A stretch of 64,000 nucleotides of DNA from Rhynchonema sp. JSB1_4 (Eukaryota; Nematoda; Chromadorea; Monhysterida; Xyalidae): positions 1-64,000 of the forward strand of contig JASAMV010007681.1 in the NCBI GenBank assembly GCA_030248065.1, in the 5' to 3' direction. Made by a program: the position numbers and the translations under genes. Below the pieces are notes generated by a model, which did not search any database, was not told the DNA's origin, and saw nothing but the letters and a program-made list of their open reading frames with translations. Each line of letters starts with the position of its first letter. The first letter of the stretch is position 1. Shown piece after piece: positions 49,852-62,990 of this stretch.

Positions 49852-50033
49852 GTATCGACGTCTTCATTTTTAAGAACTTTTTCTTACAAAATAAAAATCT
49901 ACCGTTACAATTCGGGCTGAAACAAAACCAGAAGTGAAAAGGCCTTGAAATGGAATATCTCTACCCGTACGACTGTCATATTGTTTTATGCCGAAGACTT
50001 TGATTTTTACGATCAAACACCAACAAAAACGAC

Positions 50034-51619
50034 ATGACCCCGCCTCACGGAAACAACGACTTTGCTGCTCGCGCAGCGGTGCTGTTGGCGTTGATTCTTC
50101 TGGCATTACTATGCATTTGGCCGTTGTTGGTTGGTTTGAAAATTTGGCGCAACGAACTGCTGGTCACCTCAAAGTTTTGGTCCGCATCGTTTGGATGCTG
50201 CACGAGTCAATGAGCTCGAGCCTGTTTTGAAAACGGTCTTAGAACTGATTGGTTGCATAAAGGCAAATTTCACCGGGCGGCGGCAAAACAGTTTGATGGA
50301 ACAGTTGGGGAGGCCATGCATGCAGTATAGCTCCAAAAAGTGCATTTGGGCCTGACATGGTGTGATTCATTTTGTCACTCTTATTCCACAAAACCGCAAA
50401 CTTAACATTGTTGCAGCTGATCGGCGGACTACTGACGGTAAATGAACAAGTGCAACGCGTTCAGGATGTGGTTGGTGAAAGCTTGTTTTGACAGCGTGTG
50501 TCATCGCAATCGTGACGTAATTTTATTTGATCATGTTGAGGGGAAGCAGAATCTTTTGGCAAAACAAGCGGAAGACATACGGTACCTTCTGGCTGCGCCG
50601 AACATTCAAAATGAACTTTCAGTGGCAGGGACTAACAATGCCAACGGCAGAGGCCATGGTTGCTGCCGACGATGACAACACCCAACTCAGCGAGGGTGTC
50701 TCGTTCGGGCACGGTGACGGGCGACGCGAGCACATTCCACATGGTGACCAACCCCCAGCACAACACGCAAACGTCAACGAACAGCCCCACGTGCCTCAAC
50801 CTGGTGCACCAGTGAGTGTCTGTTGTTCGAATTAAATTGATTAGTAGGGTCTCCCAAAGAATCACACGACCCAATAATAATGTTCATCCAACCCAATTCC
50901 TCCTGAGTCGCTTGTTGTTGAAGTTGGGTGGTTCAAATTTTGCTGCTCCTCCGCAGATCAATTGTTGTTTGTGGCAAAATAGATCACATCAACGGATCGG
51001 TTTGCAATATCCGAACACATCAAAAGGTGGTCCGATCCAATCACCAAGTTCGATATCGATCGAGTATGACCTAAAAATTGCATACGCGTTCTCAGGACCC
51101 ATTATTGAGGGAATACGCCATTGGCCACATTCATGGGTTTGCCCGGCATGTTGGTCAACACTATCTACCGAATCGTATTCCTGCTGGTGTGACCCTGCAG
51201 TTAGTCACTCATTTTACAAACCAACATTGTCGTAATGGCATTTAGCTCCCTTTTCAAACTGCCATTCTCTGCTCAGAAACACCGAGGATGAAACGAGTGG
51301 ACATCCCAGATACCGGGACCAAGAACAGTACCACGCACACCACCGAGTGATTCACTGCGTCGATGAGCTGAAGCGTCTGGTGGGGATCGACGCATTCAAC
51401 TGTGACCGCAAACATTACGGCATAAGAACGGGGCTGATTGCTGAAATTAAGGCCAGGAAACCCGGCAATTCTGAAGATGAAGATGACGAGGAAGAGGGAG
51501 ATGAAAAGGCGGATGAACCTGGGACGTCTGGTTTCAAACAAAACACACGACAAAACAACAAGCGAGACGAATTCGAGGACGATGAGGAAGGAGGGGCAGG
51601 TTGCCCAGCGATGACATGA
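50034..51619 (+). CDS. Unrecognised multi-exon membrane-protein gene, copy A
   Basis: I do not recognise the family. The likely start is the ATG at 50034 (MTPPHGNNDFAARAAVLLAL), followed by one strong transmembrane segment (LILLALLCIWPLLVGLKIW). Exon-like blocks follow with plausible splice sites: 50417-50474 (LIGGLLTVNEQVQRVQDVVG), a block ending at a GTGAGT at 50812 (acidic, Pro/Gln/His-rich) and a last exon from about 51282. The last exon encodes HPRYRDQEQYHAHHRVIHCVDELKRL followed by an acidic DEDDEEEGDEKADE tail. In that exon, differences from copy B are mostly synonymous or conservative (LVGIDAF unchanged with CTG/CTT and GGG/GGC changes), which argues that this frame is translated. The reading frame after the membrane segment is uncertain. 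Confidence 0.45.
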
Positions 51620-51839
51620 GTAACTGCGATCTTTCAGAAATTCGTTACGATCGCAATATTTTTACATAAACAGGTCCTACACAACAACAACATTCAGGAT
51701 TCCCCCCCCCCCCAAAATACGATTTTCCCATTTTCTCCTATTTATTCGAATGTGGGCACATTTATTGAAACCATGATTTCCCCACTTGTACTGATCTATT
51801 TGTTTCGGATCCTGGAGGTTTTTTTAACTTAGCTGTGAT

Positions 51840-54800
51840 CATACATGGCCAGATAGCGGTGCGGTTGTCGAGCGCGATGCGCAACCCCCTTTTCGGTGGA
51901 GCGCCATGTTTTTTTGTTGGAGCGCAATGTTTTTTTGTGGAGCGCCATGTTTTTTTGTGGAGCGGCAAGTTCAATCAGACTGTTTTTGTGGAGCGCCATG
52001 TTTTTTGTGGAGCGCCATGTTTTTTTTGCGGAGCGCTATGTTTTTTGTGGAGCGCCATGTTTTTTGTGGAGCGAAATGTTTTCCGCGCCAACGCAACTTA
52101 ACAGGGGAGCGCCAAGTTTAGAGAGGCGCGTCAAGTTTGACAGTAGCGCCGAGAGGAGCTCCAAGTTTAAGGAGGAGCTTCAAGTTCGTTCCCTGGTGTG
52201 GAGCGCGAAGTTTTATTACCTACAGAGACTACATGTACTTGCCAAAACATGCGTGGAGCCCCAAATTTAACCAAAGGTTGCTGTCGGCAACACGAGAGGC
52301 GTCCCACGTGCGCTCGACCACACCGGTGAAGCGCCAAGTTCGCAATTTCGTAACTCGCTTAAAAAGGCTCCTTTTGGCATTTTGAAATCAGTTCTGGAAC
52401 CGACTGGTTCATACGTGCTTCGTATTTTCCACCTCAATGGTATCGCGATGTCATTCCATCGCCAATACGGGAACCCAAAAGGTGACCCTGTCGACCGGTG
52501 GACACCGACGACCGGGTCACCTTTGAAGGTCCACCCCTTATATATACGCAATTGGCGAAACATTTTTTATTGTCACTATGCTTGAGAGATGAATAAAACA
52601 TTTCGACTGAGCGATTGTATGTGAGAATACGGGCTGAATTTGGCCGTAACAGTCAACAGCAGTCATGTGGGAGGAGCGCGACGCTCACAAAAACTGTCGG
52701 TGGAGCCTCATGTGCACAGCGTAACGCAGTTTGGCCAGAAGCATGGGCTTTGGCGCATTACCCCAGTATTGTGTCACCGCGAGTTTGTCCAGTGGAGCCC
52801 AAAGTTTGACCAAAAGTTGCTCCGGTTACACGAGAGGCGCCTGACGTGCGCTCGACCACACCGGTGGAGCGCCAAGTTCGCAATTTCGTAACTCGCTTAA
52901 AAAGCTCCTTTCAGCATTTGGAAATCAGTTTTGTAACCGACTGGTTCATGTGTGCCTTGTAGTTTCATGCTAAAAGGTATCCCGATGCCACTGCATCGCC
53001 AACACAGGAACCTAAAAAGTGACCCAATCGACCGGTGGACACCAATGACCGGGTCACCTTTGGATGACCGCCGCCTATATATACGCAAATGGCGAAACAT
53101 TTTTGGCTGATGTTGTGATTGTGTGAATGAATAAAAAATTGCAATTGAGCGATTACGTGATTGTATCCTGTCGCACCCGTCAACAGCAGTAATGTGGGAG
53201 GAGCCCGATGTGCGCAAACATTGTGGGTGGAGCCTGATGTGCACAGCGTCGTAGTTTGACCATAATTTCGTCCTTCCACGTATTACCCTGGTATTGAGTC
53301 AACACAAGCATATTGAACAATAGCCGCATCAGGTTCTGCTTAAGTTCGGGACGCCACTGGACTCACGTCGACTCAATACCAGGGTAATACGTAGAAGGGC
53401 GAAATTATGGTCAAACTACGACGCTGTGCACATCAGGCTCCACCCACAATGTTTGCACACATCGGGCTCCTCCCGCATTACTGCTGTTGACGGGTGTGAC
53501 AGGATGCAGTCGGTATTCTCTCACGTAATCGCTCAATTGCGATTTTTTATTCATTCACACAATGACAACATCAGCCAAAAATGTTTCGCCATTTGCGTAT
53601 ATATAGGGGGTGGTCATCCAAAGGTGACCCGATCGTTGGTGTCCACCGGTCGATCGGGTCACTTTTTGTGTTCCTGTATTGGCGATGCAGGGGCATCGGG
53701 ATACCTTTTAGCATGAAACTACAAGGCACGCATGAACCAGTCGGTTCCAGAACTGATTTCAAAATGCTGAAAGGAGCTTTTTTATGCGACTTACGAAATT
53801 GCGAACTTGGCGCTCCACCGGTGTGGTCGAGCGACCGTCAGGCGCCTCTCGTGTAACGGGGAGCAACTTTTGGTCAGACTTTGGGCTCCACTGGACAAAC
53901 TCGCGGTGGCACAATACTAGGGTAAAGGGGCGCCAAATCCCATGCTTCTGGCCAAACTGCGTTACGCTGTGCACATGAGGCTCCACCGACAGTTTTTGTG
54001 CACGTCGCGCTCCTCCCACATCTCTGCTGTTGACTGTTACTGGCGCTTTTGTCATTGACAAGGCCCAGGGCGCCATTGCACTCTGGCATTATGGGCCGAA
54101 ACTGCATCCACAGATCTAATGCAATGCGTGCCCACAAGGCTAACTCGTATCGTTATTGATCTATCATCTTTTGTGCAAAGACAGCACCCAGTGCAAATTC
54201 AGCCCGTATTCTCACATACAATCGCTCAGTCGAAATGTTTTATTCATCCCTCAAGCATAGTGACAGTAAAAAATGTTTCGCCAATTGCGTATATAGAAGG
54301 GGTGGACCTCCAAAGGTGACCCGGTCGTCGGTGTCCACCGGTCGACAGGGTCACTTTTTGGGTTTCCGTATTGGCGATGGAATGACATCGCGATACCATT
54401 GAGTTGGAAAATACGAAGCACGTATGAACCAGTCGATTCCAGAACTGATTTCAAAATGCCAAAAGGAGCCTTTTTAAGCGAGTTACGAAATTGCGAACTT
54501 GGCGCTTCACCGGTGTGGTCGAGCTCACGTGGGACGCCTCTCGTGTTGCCGACATCAACCTTTGGTTAAATTTGGGGCTCCACGCATGTTTTGGCAAGTA
54601 CATGTAGTCTCTGTAGGTAATAAAACTTCGCGCTCCACACCAGGGAACGAACTTGAAGCTCCTTAAACTTGGAGCTCCTCTCGGCGCCACTGTCAAACTT
54701 GACGCGCCTCTCTAAACTTGGCGCTCCCCTGTTAAGTTGCGTTGGCGCGGAAAACATTTCGCTCCACAAAAAAACATGGCGCTCCACAAAAATCATGGCG

Positions 54801-54975
54801 CTCCGCAAAAAAACATGGCGCTCCACAAAAACAGTCTGATTGAACATGCCGCTGCACAAAAAAACATGGCGCTACGCAAAAAACATGGCGCTCCACCGAA
54901 AAGGGGGTTGCACATCGTGCTCCACCCACCGCACCGCACTTAAGTACTGACCGCACCGCTATCTGGCCATGTATG
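51840..54975. mobile_element. 3.1 kb giant foldback with GTGGAGCGCCATG repeats
   Basis: Two arms of about 1.46 kb (51840-53302 and about 53367-54975) are inverted copies around a ~65 bp spacer. The ends CATACATGGCCAGATAGCGG and its inverse are flanked by CTGTGAT (51833-51839 and 54978-54984, two bases off the right tip). Outer arms hold tandem GTGGAGCGCCATGTTTTTT units. Inner arms hold two related ~540 bp blocks, each with TATATATACGCAA and GAATAAA motifs. Next to unit B, about 190 bases of flank are missing, so the insertion came with a deletion. Long arms plus a 7-9 bp duplication suit Foldback/Mutator-like elements. Confidence 0.82.
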
Positions 54976-55064
54976 GACTGTGATTTAACAATGCTTTATG
55001 AGCCTGTACATACACTGACACACAGATGAAGTTTCGCCCGATTGATAACCATTGTATTACGTTA

Positions 55065-55350
<286 letters not shown>

Positions 55351-55501
55351 TTTTGCATCCAAAATTGTCGCTGACTTGTATTGCATTGTTAAAGCGGGGG
55401 TCCAGGCAGTGGGGTCACTGCGCCAAACTTGTTCAACTTTTACTGATTATAGTCGACATTAATCTCAATGCAATTCCATTTACAGAGCTTTAATTGAAGC
55501 A

Positions 55502-55896
55502 GTATCGACCGAGAACAGCGTCGTCAAAAGTACTAACTCGGGAACAAAATAAATTTCGGACCAGCTGCCCAAAAAGGACACTTATAGCGTGTGAAGATAC
55601 GTCACCAATCTCTTTATTCGCTGGGTTACGGTAGTTTCAGAACAGCACTGGGAAGAAAAATGTTTCACACGCGCCAACTCAGTGCCAGCTCACCATCAGA
55701 AGATAAGCGCACCAACATTTGGGGAACAAAACGCATGATGACCACGCTGGTTTGGGCTGTGCTAGCGTAACCCGGCGAATAAAAAGAGATTGCTGCCCTA
55801 TCGCTACACGTTATGAATGTCGTTTTTGGGCAGCTGGTCCGGGATATTTTATACTCCTGGGTTGGTACCTTTGACGATATCGTTCTCGGTCGATAC
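55502..55896. mobile_element. Foldback with GTATCGACCGAGAAC ends
   Basis: Arms of about 110 bases: GTATCGACCGAGAACAGCG to CGTTCTCGGTCGATAC, with GGACCAGCTGCCCAAAAA and TTTTTGGGCAGCTGGTCC, and TCTTTATTCGCTGGGTTACG inverted further in. The central ~170 bases are unique. Confidence 0.65.
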
Positions 55897-57227
55897 TGAG
55901 GCTACCGATTTCATATAAACTGCATTATATTCACATGAATTGAGACACACGGATCTGAAGTTTTCAGCAAGTTTGATGACCGGACGTTACTGCCTGGACT
56001 CCCGCTTTTACAATGTTACCTTTTTGCTGCAGCAGTGTCTGACGCAAAGCACGCGCGTGGATTGTTGAAAATGGGAAATGTTGTGCGAGGGGGCGAGTTT
56101 TGGGCATGAGAAATTGAATGAATTTCGAGTGCAACTGTCAAGAAGAACAAATAATCACGCAGAGATAGTCCAGCCACGTGCTCATGAGTACACCCATGGG
56201 TATCTTGGATCCTGACTTTTGTGCCGGGGTATCCAAGCATAATCTCTAAAATGATACCATTTTCTTCCCTCCAACAGCGATTTTACTGAATATCTTCACT
56301 TACACGATTCCATGAATCTGATGTTCGTAAAATCCACTGCAGGGTTGTTGACGAACAAAAGCGAATTGATTCAGTTTAGTTTTCTTTTTGTTTAACGTGA
56401 TCATGAAGCAAAACTTCAAGCAGCACGTTTTACTCAAGAATTTGGATCGATATCTCTTGTTTTTCACGATGTACGCGAGTGGTTATCAATTTGCATTTCA
56501 ATAGCCTAACACGAATGCCTGTGAGCTAAGTGTTCAACAGTTACTCAGCATTAAAAGCACCCATTGTGATGAGACAGCCATACCAGTTAGTGGACTGTTT
56601 CATGAGCCAAAGCCTACAGTGGAAAACCCTCTCACACATAGGGGCTGAATAATTATCCAAAAGTGTCAAAATAGGCACTTTTTCAAGTCACTCAGTCATT
56701 GTTTTCCATTATATCGACTTGTGGTCAGAAACCGCCTGACAGCACTATAGCTTGGGTGCACAAGCACGTGAAACAAACGAACCGTGTTCAGACATAGAGC
56801 AAAGTGAAGCAGAGATGATGCAGCGGTACACATACTGCAAGAGATTTGGACAAACAGCATTTAGAATCGTTCCAGCAGATTTCCACCAATAATTTTATGC
56901 CTGATCAACGAAACATACAAGTTACGGTTACAACCTAAATTTACATTTTTTTATCTGCGCGCACAAATCGTAAACTATTTATTTTCTTGTTATTACATGA
57001 TAGACATGGAAAGGTATAATAGTGGAGAATTGGCTGCGAATTACCCACTGTACCGACGTAAATATACAGTCATAGATCAGCATGTACAGTACATGTATTG
57101 GGAAAGCTTTACGAACAGAAAATTATCACAAACGAAAGAAGAACGAACGATAACAATAACGCCTACACATAAACGGATAAAGAAACAGACTGCCGAACAC
57201 CAAGCCAACCACGAAGCATTCATTTGG
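55897..57227. other. No gene recognised
   Basis: 56013-56165 duplicates 46920-47080 (GCAGCAGTGTCTGACGCAAAGC). The remainder is unique within the window and has no coding exon that I can support. Confidence 0.4.
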
Positions 57228-57494
57228 AATGGCGTCGACCCAGCCCGCTCCAAACATCGCTGAATGGGGCTTATACACTATGTCGAAATATGATCAACAG
57301 ACTATATATCTTAACGCGCCCTACTCGAGTGCTCGACCTTCGGTTAACCAGAATGAAATGTTCTACCGTCTGAGCTGTAACTCAACGTCCTCAATAGGTA
57401 CGCACAAAAGCTGTCACAATTGCAGTGCAGCAGCAAGTGATGCCGGTTCAGTGTCCTCCTGGTTCACTACGTTTTCGTTGCAATTGGTATCGAC

Positions 57495-58158
57495 CAGGGT
57501 TGGAAAAAAATTTCTTTTAAACAAGTTTTTTTCTAAAAAAAACTTAAAAAAAAATTTTTTTTTAAAAAGTCTCAGATTCGGGGAAATTTTACCAAATTTG
57601 CCTAAAAACGCGCAAAATCGCGAAAAAATACAACTTTATTTATAAAGTCACTTTTGTGACTTGGTTTGCATCACTTATGAAGGGTGTTTACGTCGTTTCG
57701 ATGCGATCCAACAGTCTGTGCTTGTTATGGACCTATGATTAATGCTCTGTGGTATCAGACGCAACGGTTTGTGGTCGAATAAGCAAGATTCACTCATAAA
57801 CCATACAGAATTGAGAATATAAGCTGCAGAAATACTTGTCGGGTCGCTGAATCAGTCGTATATGACCGACCCGATGGGGTATGACATCAAAGTATGTAGG
57901 TACATGCATACTGTGTCTCGTGTATCACGGGGAGGTATAATAACATCATTTGGGGCATCTTAGTTACCAAATACATGCCCCAAAAGTGATTTTGTGAAGA
58001 AAATTTTTCGACCCTTGAGAAAAAATGACAAAAATAACCCCCAAAAAGGCCATTTTTGGACGTTTTAGAACATTTTCTTCCCCCGAAAAATTAAAAAATT
58101 TTTTCAAAAACCTTTTTTAAAAAAAAATTTTTTTTTTATTTTTTTTTGCCCAACCCTG
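57495..58158. mobile_element. CAGGGTTGG element, TSD GTATCGAC (unit B)
   Basis: The unit B copy of 49162-49851, with the same flanks GTATCGAC at 57487-57494 and 58159-58166. It is shorter by 26 bases, mainly in the A/T homopolymer section near its left end. Confidence 0.88.
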
Positions 58159-58340
58159 GTATCGACGTCTTCATTTTTAAGAACTTTTTCTTACAAAATA
58201 AAAATCTACCGTTACAATTCGGGCTGAAACAAAACCAGAAGTGAAAAGGCCTTGAAATGGAATATCTCTACCCGTACGACTGTCATATTGTTTTATGCCG
58301 AAGACTTTGATTTTTACGATCAAACACCAACAAAAACGAC

Positions 58341-59933
58341 ATGACCCCGCCTCACGGAAACAACGACTTTGCTGCTCGCGCAGCGGTGCTGTTGGCGTTG
58401 ATTCTTCTGGCATTACTATGCATTTGGCCGTTGTTGGTTGGTTTGAAAATTTGGCGCAACGAACTGCTGGTCACCTCAAAGTTTTGGTCCGCATCGTTTG
58501 GATGCTGCACGAGTCAATGAGCTCGAGCCTGTTTTGAAAACGGTCTTAGAACTGATTGGTTGCATAAAGGCAAATTTCACCGGGCGGCGGCAAAACAGTT
58601 TGATGGAACAGTTGGGGAGGCCATGCATACAGTATAGCTCCAAAAAGTGCATTTGGGCCTGACATGGTGTGATTCATTTTGTCACTCTTATTCCACAAAA
58701 CCGCAAACTTAACATTGTTGCAGCTGATCGGCGGACTACTGACGGTAAATGAACAAGTGCAACGCGTTCAGGATGTGGTTGGTGAAAGCTTGTTTTGACA
58801 GCGTGTGTCATCGCAATCGTGACGTAATTTTATTTGATCATGTTGAGGGGAAGCAGAATCTTTTGGCAAAACAAGCGGAAGACATACGGTACCTTCTGGC
58901 TGCGCCGAACATTCAAAATGAACTTTCAGTGGCAGGGACTAACAATGCCAACGGCAGAGGCCATGGTTGCTGCCGACGATGACAACACCCAACTCAGCGA
59001 GGGTGTCTCGTTCGGGCACGGTGACGGGCGACGCGAGCACATTCCACATGGTGACCAACCCCCAGCACAACACGCAAACGTCAACGAACAGCCCCACGTG
59101 CCTCAACCTGGTGCACCAGTGAGTGTCTGTTGTTCGAATTAAATTGATTAGTAGGGTCTCCCAAAGAATCACACGACCCAATAATAATGTTCATCCAACC
59201 CAATTCCTCCTGAGTCGCTTGTTGTTGAAGTTGGGTGGTTCAAATTTTGCTGCTCCTCCGCAGATCAATTGTTGTTTGTGGCAAAATAGATCACATCAAC
59301 GGATCGGTTTGCAATATCCGAACACATCAAAAGGTGGTCCGATCCAATCACCAAGTTCGATATCGATCGAGTATGACCTAAAAATTGCATACGCGTTCTC
59401 AGGACCCATTATTGAGGGAACACGCCATCGTCCACATTCATGGCTTTGCCCGGCATGTTGGTCAACACTATCTACCGAATCGGATTCCTGCTGGTGTGAC
59501 TCTGAAGCTAGTCACTCATTTTACAAACCAACATTGTCGTAAGCAGCAATGGAATTTAGCTCCCTTTTCAAACTGCCATTCTCTGCTCAGAAACACTGAG
59601 GACGAAACGCATGGACATCCCAGATACCGAGACCAGGAACAGTACGACGCACACCATCGAGTCGTTCATTGCGTCGATGAGCTGAAGCGTCTTGTGGGCA
59701 TCGACGCATTCCACTGTGACCGAAAACATTTCGGCATAAGAACTGGGCTGATTGCTGAAATGAAGAGTGGGAAACCCGGCAATTCTGAAGAAGAAGAAGA
59801 CGAGGAAGAGGGAGATGAGAAGGCGGATGAACCTGGGACGTCTGTTGTCAAACCATACACGCGACCAAACAACAAGCGAGACGATTTCGAGGACGATGAG
59901 GAAGGCGGGGCAGGTTGCCCAGCGATGGGATGA
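58341..59933 (+). CDS. Unrecognised multi-exon membrane-protein gene, copy B
   Basis: Almost base-identical to copy A from the start codon to about 59425, then more divergent in the last exon. It has the same N-terminal membrane segment, the same internal exon (LIGGLLTVNEQVQRVQDVVG) and the same acidic Pro/Gln/His-rich exon. The final block reads NTEDETHGHPRYRDQEQYDAHHRVVHCVDELKRLVGIDAFHCDRKHFGIRTGL and ends in EEEEDEEEGDEKADEPGTS. Changes against copy A such as I/V, Y/F, D/E and E/D are conservative. An open frame continues from 59385 through this block, although the part before about 59590 lacks a counterpart in copy A and is probably not coding. Function unknown. Confidence 0.45.
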
Positions 59934-60429
59934 GTTACTGCGACTTTCAGAGATTCGTTGCTATCGCAATATTTTTACATAAACCCGTCCCCACAACGGC
60001 AACATTCAGGATTCCCCCCAAAATACGATTTTCCCATTTTCTCCTATTTATTCGAATGTGGGCACATTTATTGAAACCATGATTTTCCCACTTGTACTGA
60101 TCTTCTTTTTTCGGATCCTGGAGGTTTTTTTAACTTGAGGCCCCACACCATCTTAACAAATGAGTATACTAACATTTCTTGTATCATAAATATTAGGCGG
60201 ACTTATCTGTATCTTTTACGAATGCTATTGCAACGTTTTTGGCCAGTTTCTGTAATTTAATCAACCCAAGTTATTCGCCTAAATAATCCCATGTAAATTA
60301 ATTCGGTACATCAGCTGTTGTGATTTAACAATGCTTTATGAGCCTGTACATACACTGACACACAGATAAAGTTTCGCCCGATTGGTAACCATTGTATTAC
60401 GTTATCTGATGCACAGCTGGCTGTATTTC

Positions 60430-60644
<215 letters not shown>

Positions 60645-60738
60645 CTTTTTCTCACAAAATAAAAATCTATTGCTACAATTCGGGCTGAAACAAAACCAGA
60701 AGTGAAAAAGCCTTGAAATGGAATATCTCTACACGTAA

Positions 60739-60856
60739 AGGCAGTCTACAGGAGGTTGTCACTCAGCCCCAAATACCCAACCCCCCCAAAACCACACCCA
60801 TCCCCAACAAAACACCAAAAAAAAAAAAAAAAAAAAAAATCCCCACCAAAAAAATC
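60739..60856. mobile_element. Partial AAAGGCAGTCTAC element in unit C
   Basis: AAAGGCAGTCTACAGGAGG and CACTCAGCCCC reproduce the left terminal repeat of 27806-28102. They are followed by C-rich and a long A run. It interrupts a site that is continuous in units A and B (CTCTACCCGTACGACTG), with TCTACACGT on both sides. The right terminus is missing or unreadable. Confidence 0.6.
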
Positions 60857-61680
60857 TACACGTACGACTGTCATATTGTTTTATGCCGAAGACTTTGTTT
60901 TTTACGAACAAACACAAACCAAAACCGACATGACCCCGCCTCACGGAAACAACAACTTTGCTGCTTGCGCAGCGGTGCTGTTGACGTTCATTCTTCTGTC
61001 ATTATTGTGCATTTGGCCGCTGTTGGTTGGTTTGAAAATTTGGCGCAGCGGACTGCTGGTCACCTAAAAGTTTTGGTCCGCACCGTTTGCGTGCTGCACG
61101 AGTCAATGAGCTCGAGCCTGTTCTGAAAACGGTCTTAGAACTGATTGATTGAATAAAGGCAAATTTCATCGGGCGGCGGCAAAACAGTTTCGATGGAACA
61201 GTTGCGGAGGCCATCAGTCTATGCATATACGTAGCTCCAAAAAGTGCATTTGGGCCTGACATGGTGTGATTCATTTTGTTACTCTTCTTCCACAAAACCG
61301 CAAACTTAACATTGTTGCAGCTAATCGGCGGACTCCTGACCGTGAATCTACAAGGGCAACGCATCCAGCATGTGGTTGGTGAAAGCTTGTTTTGACAGCG
61401 TGTGTCATCGCAATCGTTGACGTAATATTGTTTGATCGTGTTGAGGGGAATCAGAATCTTTTCGCAAAATAAGCGGAGGACATACGGTACCTTCTGGCTG
61501 CGCCGAACTTTTAAAATGAACTTTCAGTGGCAAGGACCTGAAATGCCAACAGCGGAGGCCATGGTTGCTGCCGACGACGACAACACCCAACTCAGCGAGG
61601 GTGTCGCGTTCGGGCACGGCGACGGGAGACGCGAGCACATTCCACATGTGCCAGATGGTGAGCAACCAGCACAACACCCT

Positions 61681-62687
61681 TACTTTATTTATTTCGTTTC
61701 AGACACGAAAAGGGTAACATAACACCCGCTGGGGGGTGACAGTACGACGAATACCTTTTTTTCAATTTCCCGGCCCCAATTACATAAAGAGTTGAGTACA
61801 TTTTATAAATAAAAAAATTCTATACTATAAAACAATTTTATAACACACCCCCCACACACACATATTTTTTCCCCCCCCCCCACCACCCCCTCTCACATTT
61901 TTTTTTCTCTTCTCTTCCCTCCCCCCCCCCCCTCCTCCCCCCCCCCCTTTTTAAAAATTTTTAAAATTTCCCACACAAATATCCCCGGCAAAACATTTTT
62001 CACTTCACCCATACAAAAGGGGAAAGGGAAAAACACAAAATTTTTCTCTCTGTTCCCCAAACCGCGGGGGAGAATTTAAGAAATTTTTTCCTTTTTCACA
62101 CTTTTTTTTCTATTCAAAAACCACAAGGGAAAAAACGGAAAACCCACACATCCTTTTCTCTATTTTTTTCCCCCCTAGAAAAACAAATTACTTTGCCCCC
62201 ACACCCAAAAAAAAAAAATGTTTTTTAATCTCCACCCCCCTTCTCCTTTTCCGGGAACACACAAAAAACAAATTTTTTACTTTCCCTCAACCCATTCCCC
62301 ACCCCTATTTTGGTTGGTATATTTTTTCCTTCCAAAAACAAAAAAGAAAACCAATAATATAAAATAAAATTATCAACAACCATTCAATAAAAATTAACCA
62401 ACCCAAACCCACTTCCAATTCCACCCCTTTCCTTTCCCCTCCACCCAAAGAAAAGTAGTTTACCACACATATAAATATTAAATTCAAAAACAACACCAAT
62501 ATATTTATTTTTTTTCACTCCCGACACAGCCACAGCTTTTACATTAATATTAAGAGGAAAGAGTTGGACGGGCCGAGACATATTTTTTTTATTTTTTTTT
62601 TTTTTTTTTATTTTTTTTTTTTTTTAAATAATATTTTTCTTTTATATTTCCCCTCCCTCTCTCCCAGCGCCTTCTCAACACCCAAAC
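61681..62687. other. Anomalous homopolymer-rich, G-poor insert in unit C
   Basis: About 1 kb of long C, A and T runs with very few G bases on this strand. It is unlike anything else in the window and is bounded by CAACACCC on both sides. Either a degenerate insertion or a badly called assembly segment. Confidence 0.7.
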
Positions 62688-62830
62688 ATCAACGCACAGA
62701 CGAACGTGCCTCAACCTGGTGCACCAGTGAGTGTCTGTTGTTCGAATTAAATTGATTAGTAGGGTCTCCCAAAAATCACACGACCCAGTAATAATGTCGA
62801 TCCAACCCAATTCCTCATGAGTCGCTTGTT

Positions 62831-62990
62831 GTTGAAGTTGGGTGGTTCAAATTTTGCTGCTCCTCCGCAGATCAATTCCCACACAAAAGACCCGTGCAAA
62901 AGATACGAGTTTCGAAATGTTTCGGAAACAAGTGGTTTTCTATGGGAATCGATCTGCGGACGAGCAGCAAAATCGGAGCCAGCCAACTTC
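62831..62990. repeat. Local inverted duplication in unit C
   Basis: TTGAAGTTGGGTGG ... GCAGATCAATTCCCA at 62831-62882 is repeated inverted (TGGGAATCGATCTGCGG ... CAGCCAACTTCAA) at about 62942-62990. Units A and B have only the first arm, so the duplication is specific to unit C. Confidence 0.7.

Larger units (their letters stand above)
48950..51830 (+). repeat. Segmental duplication unit A
   Basis: Near-identical to 57287-60136 for its full length, including an internal transposon (49162-49851) and gene copy A. Unit C (60644 onward) repeats the gene part with more divergence. Confidence 0.88.
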
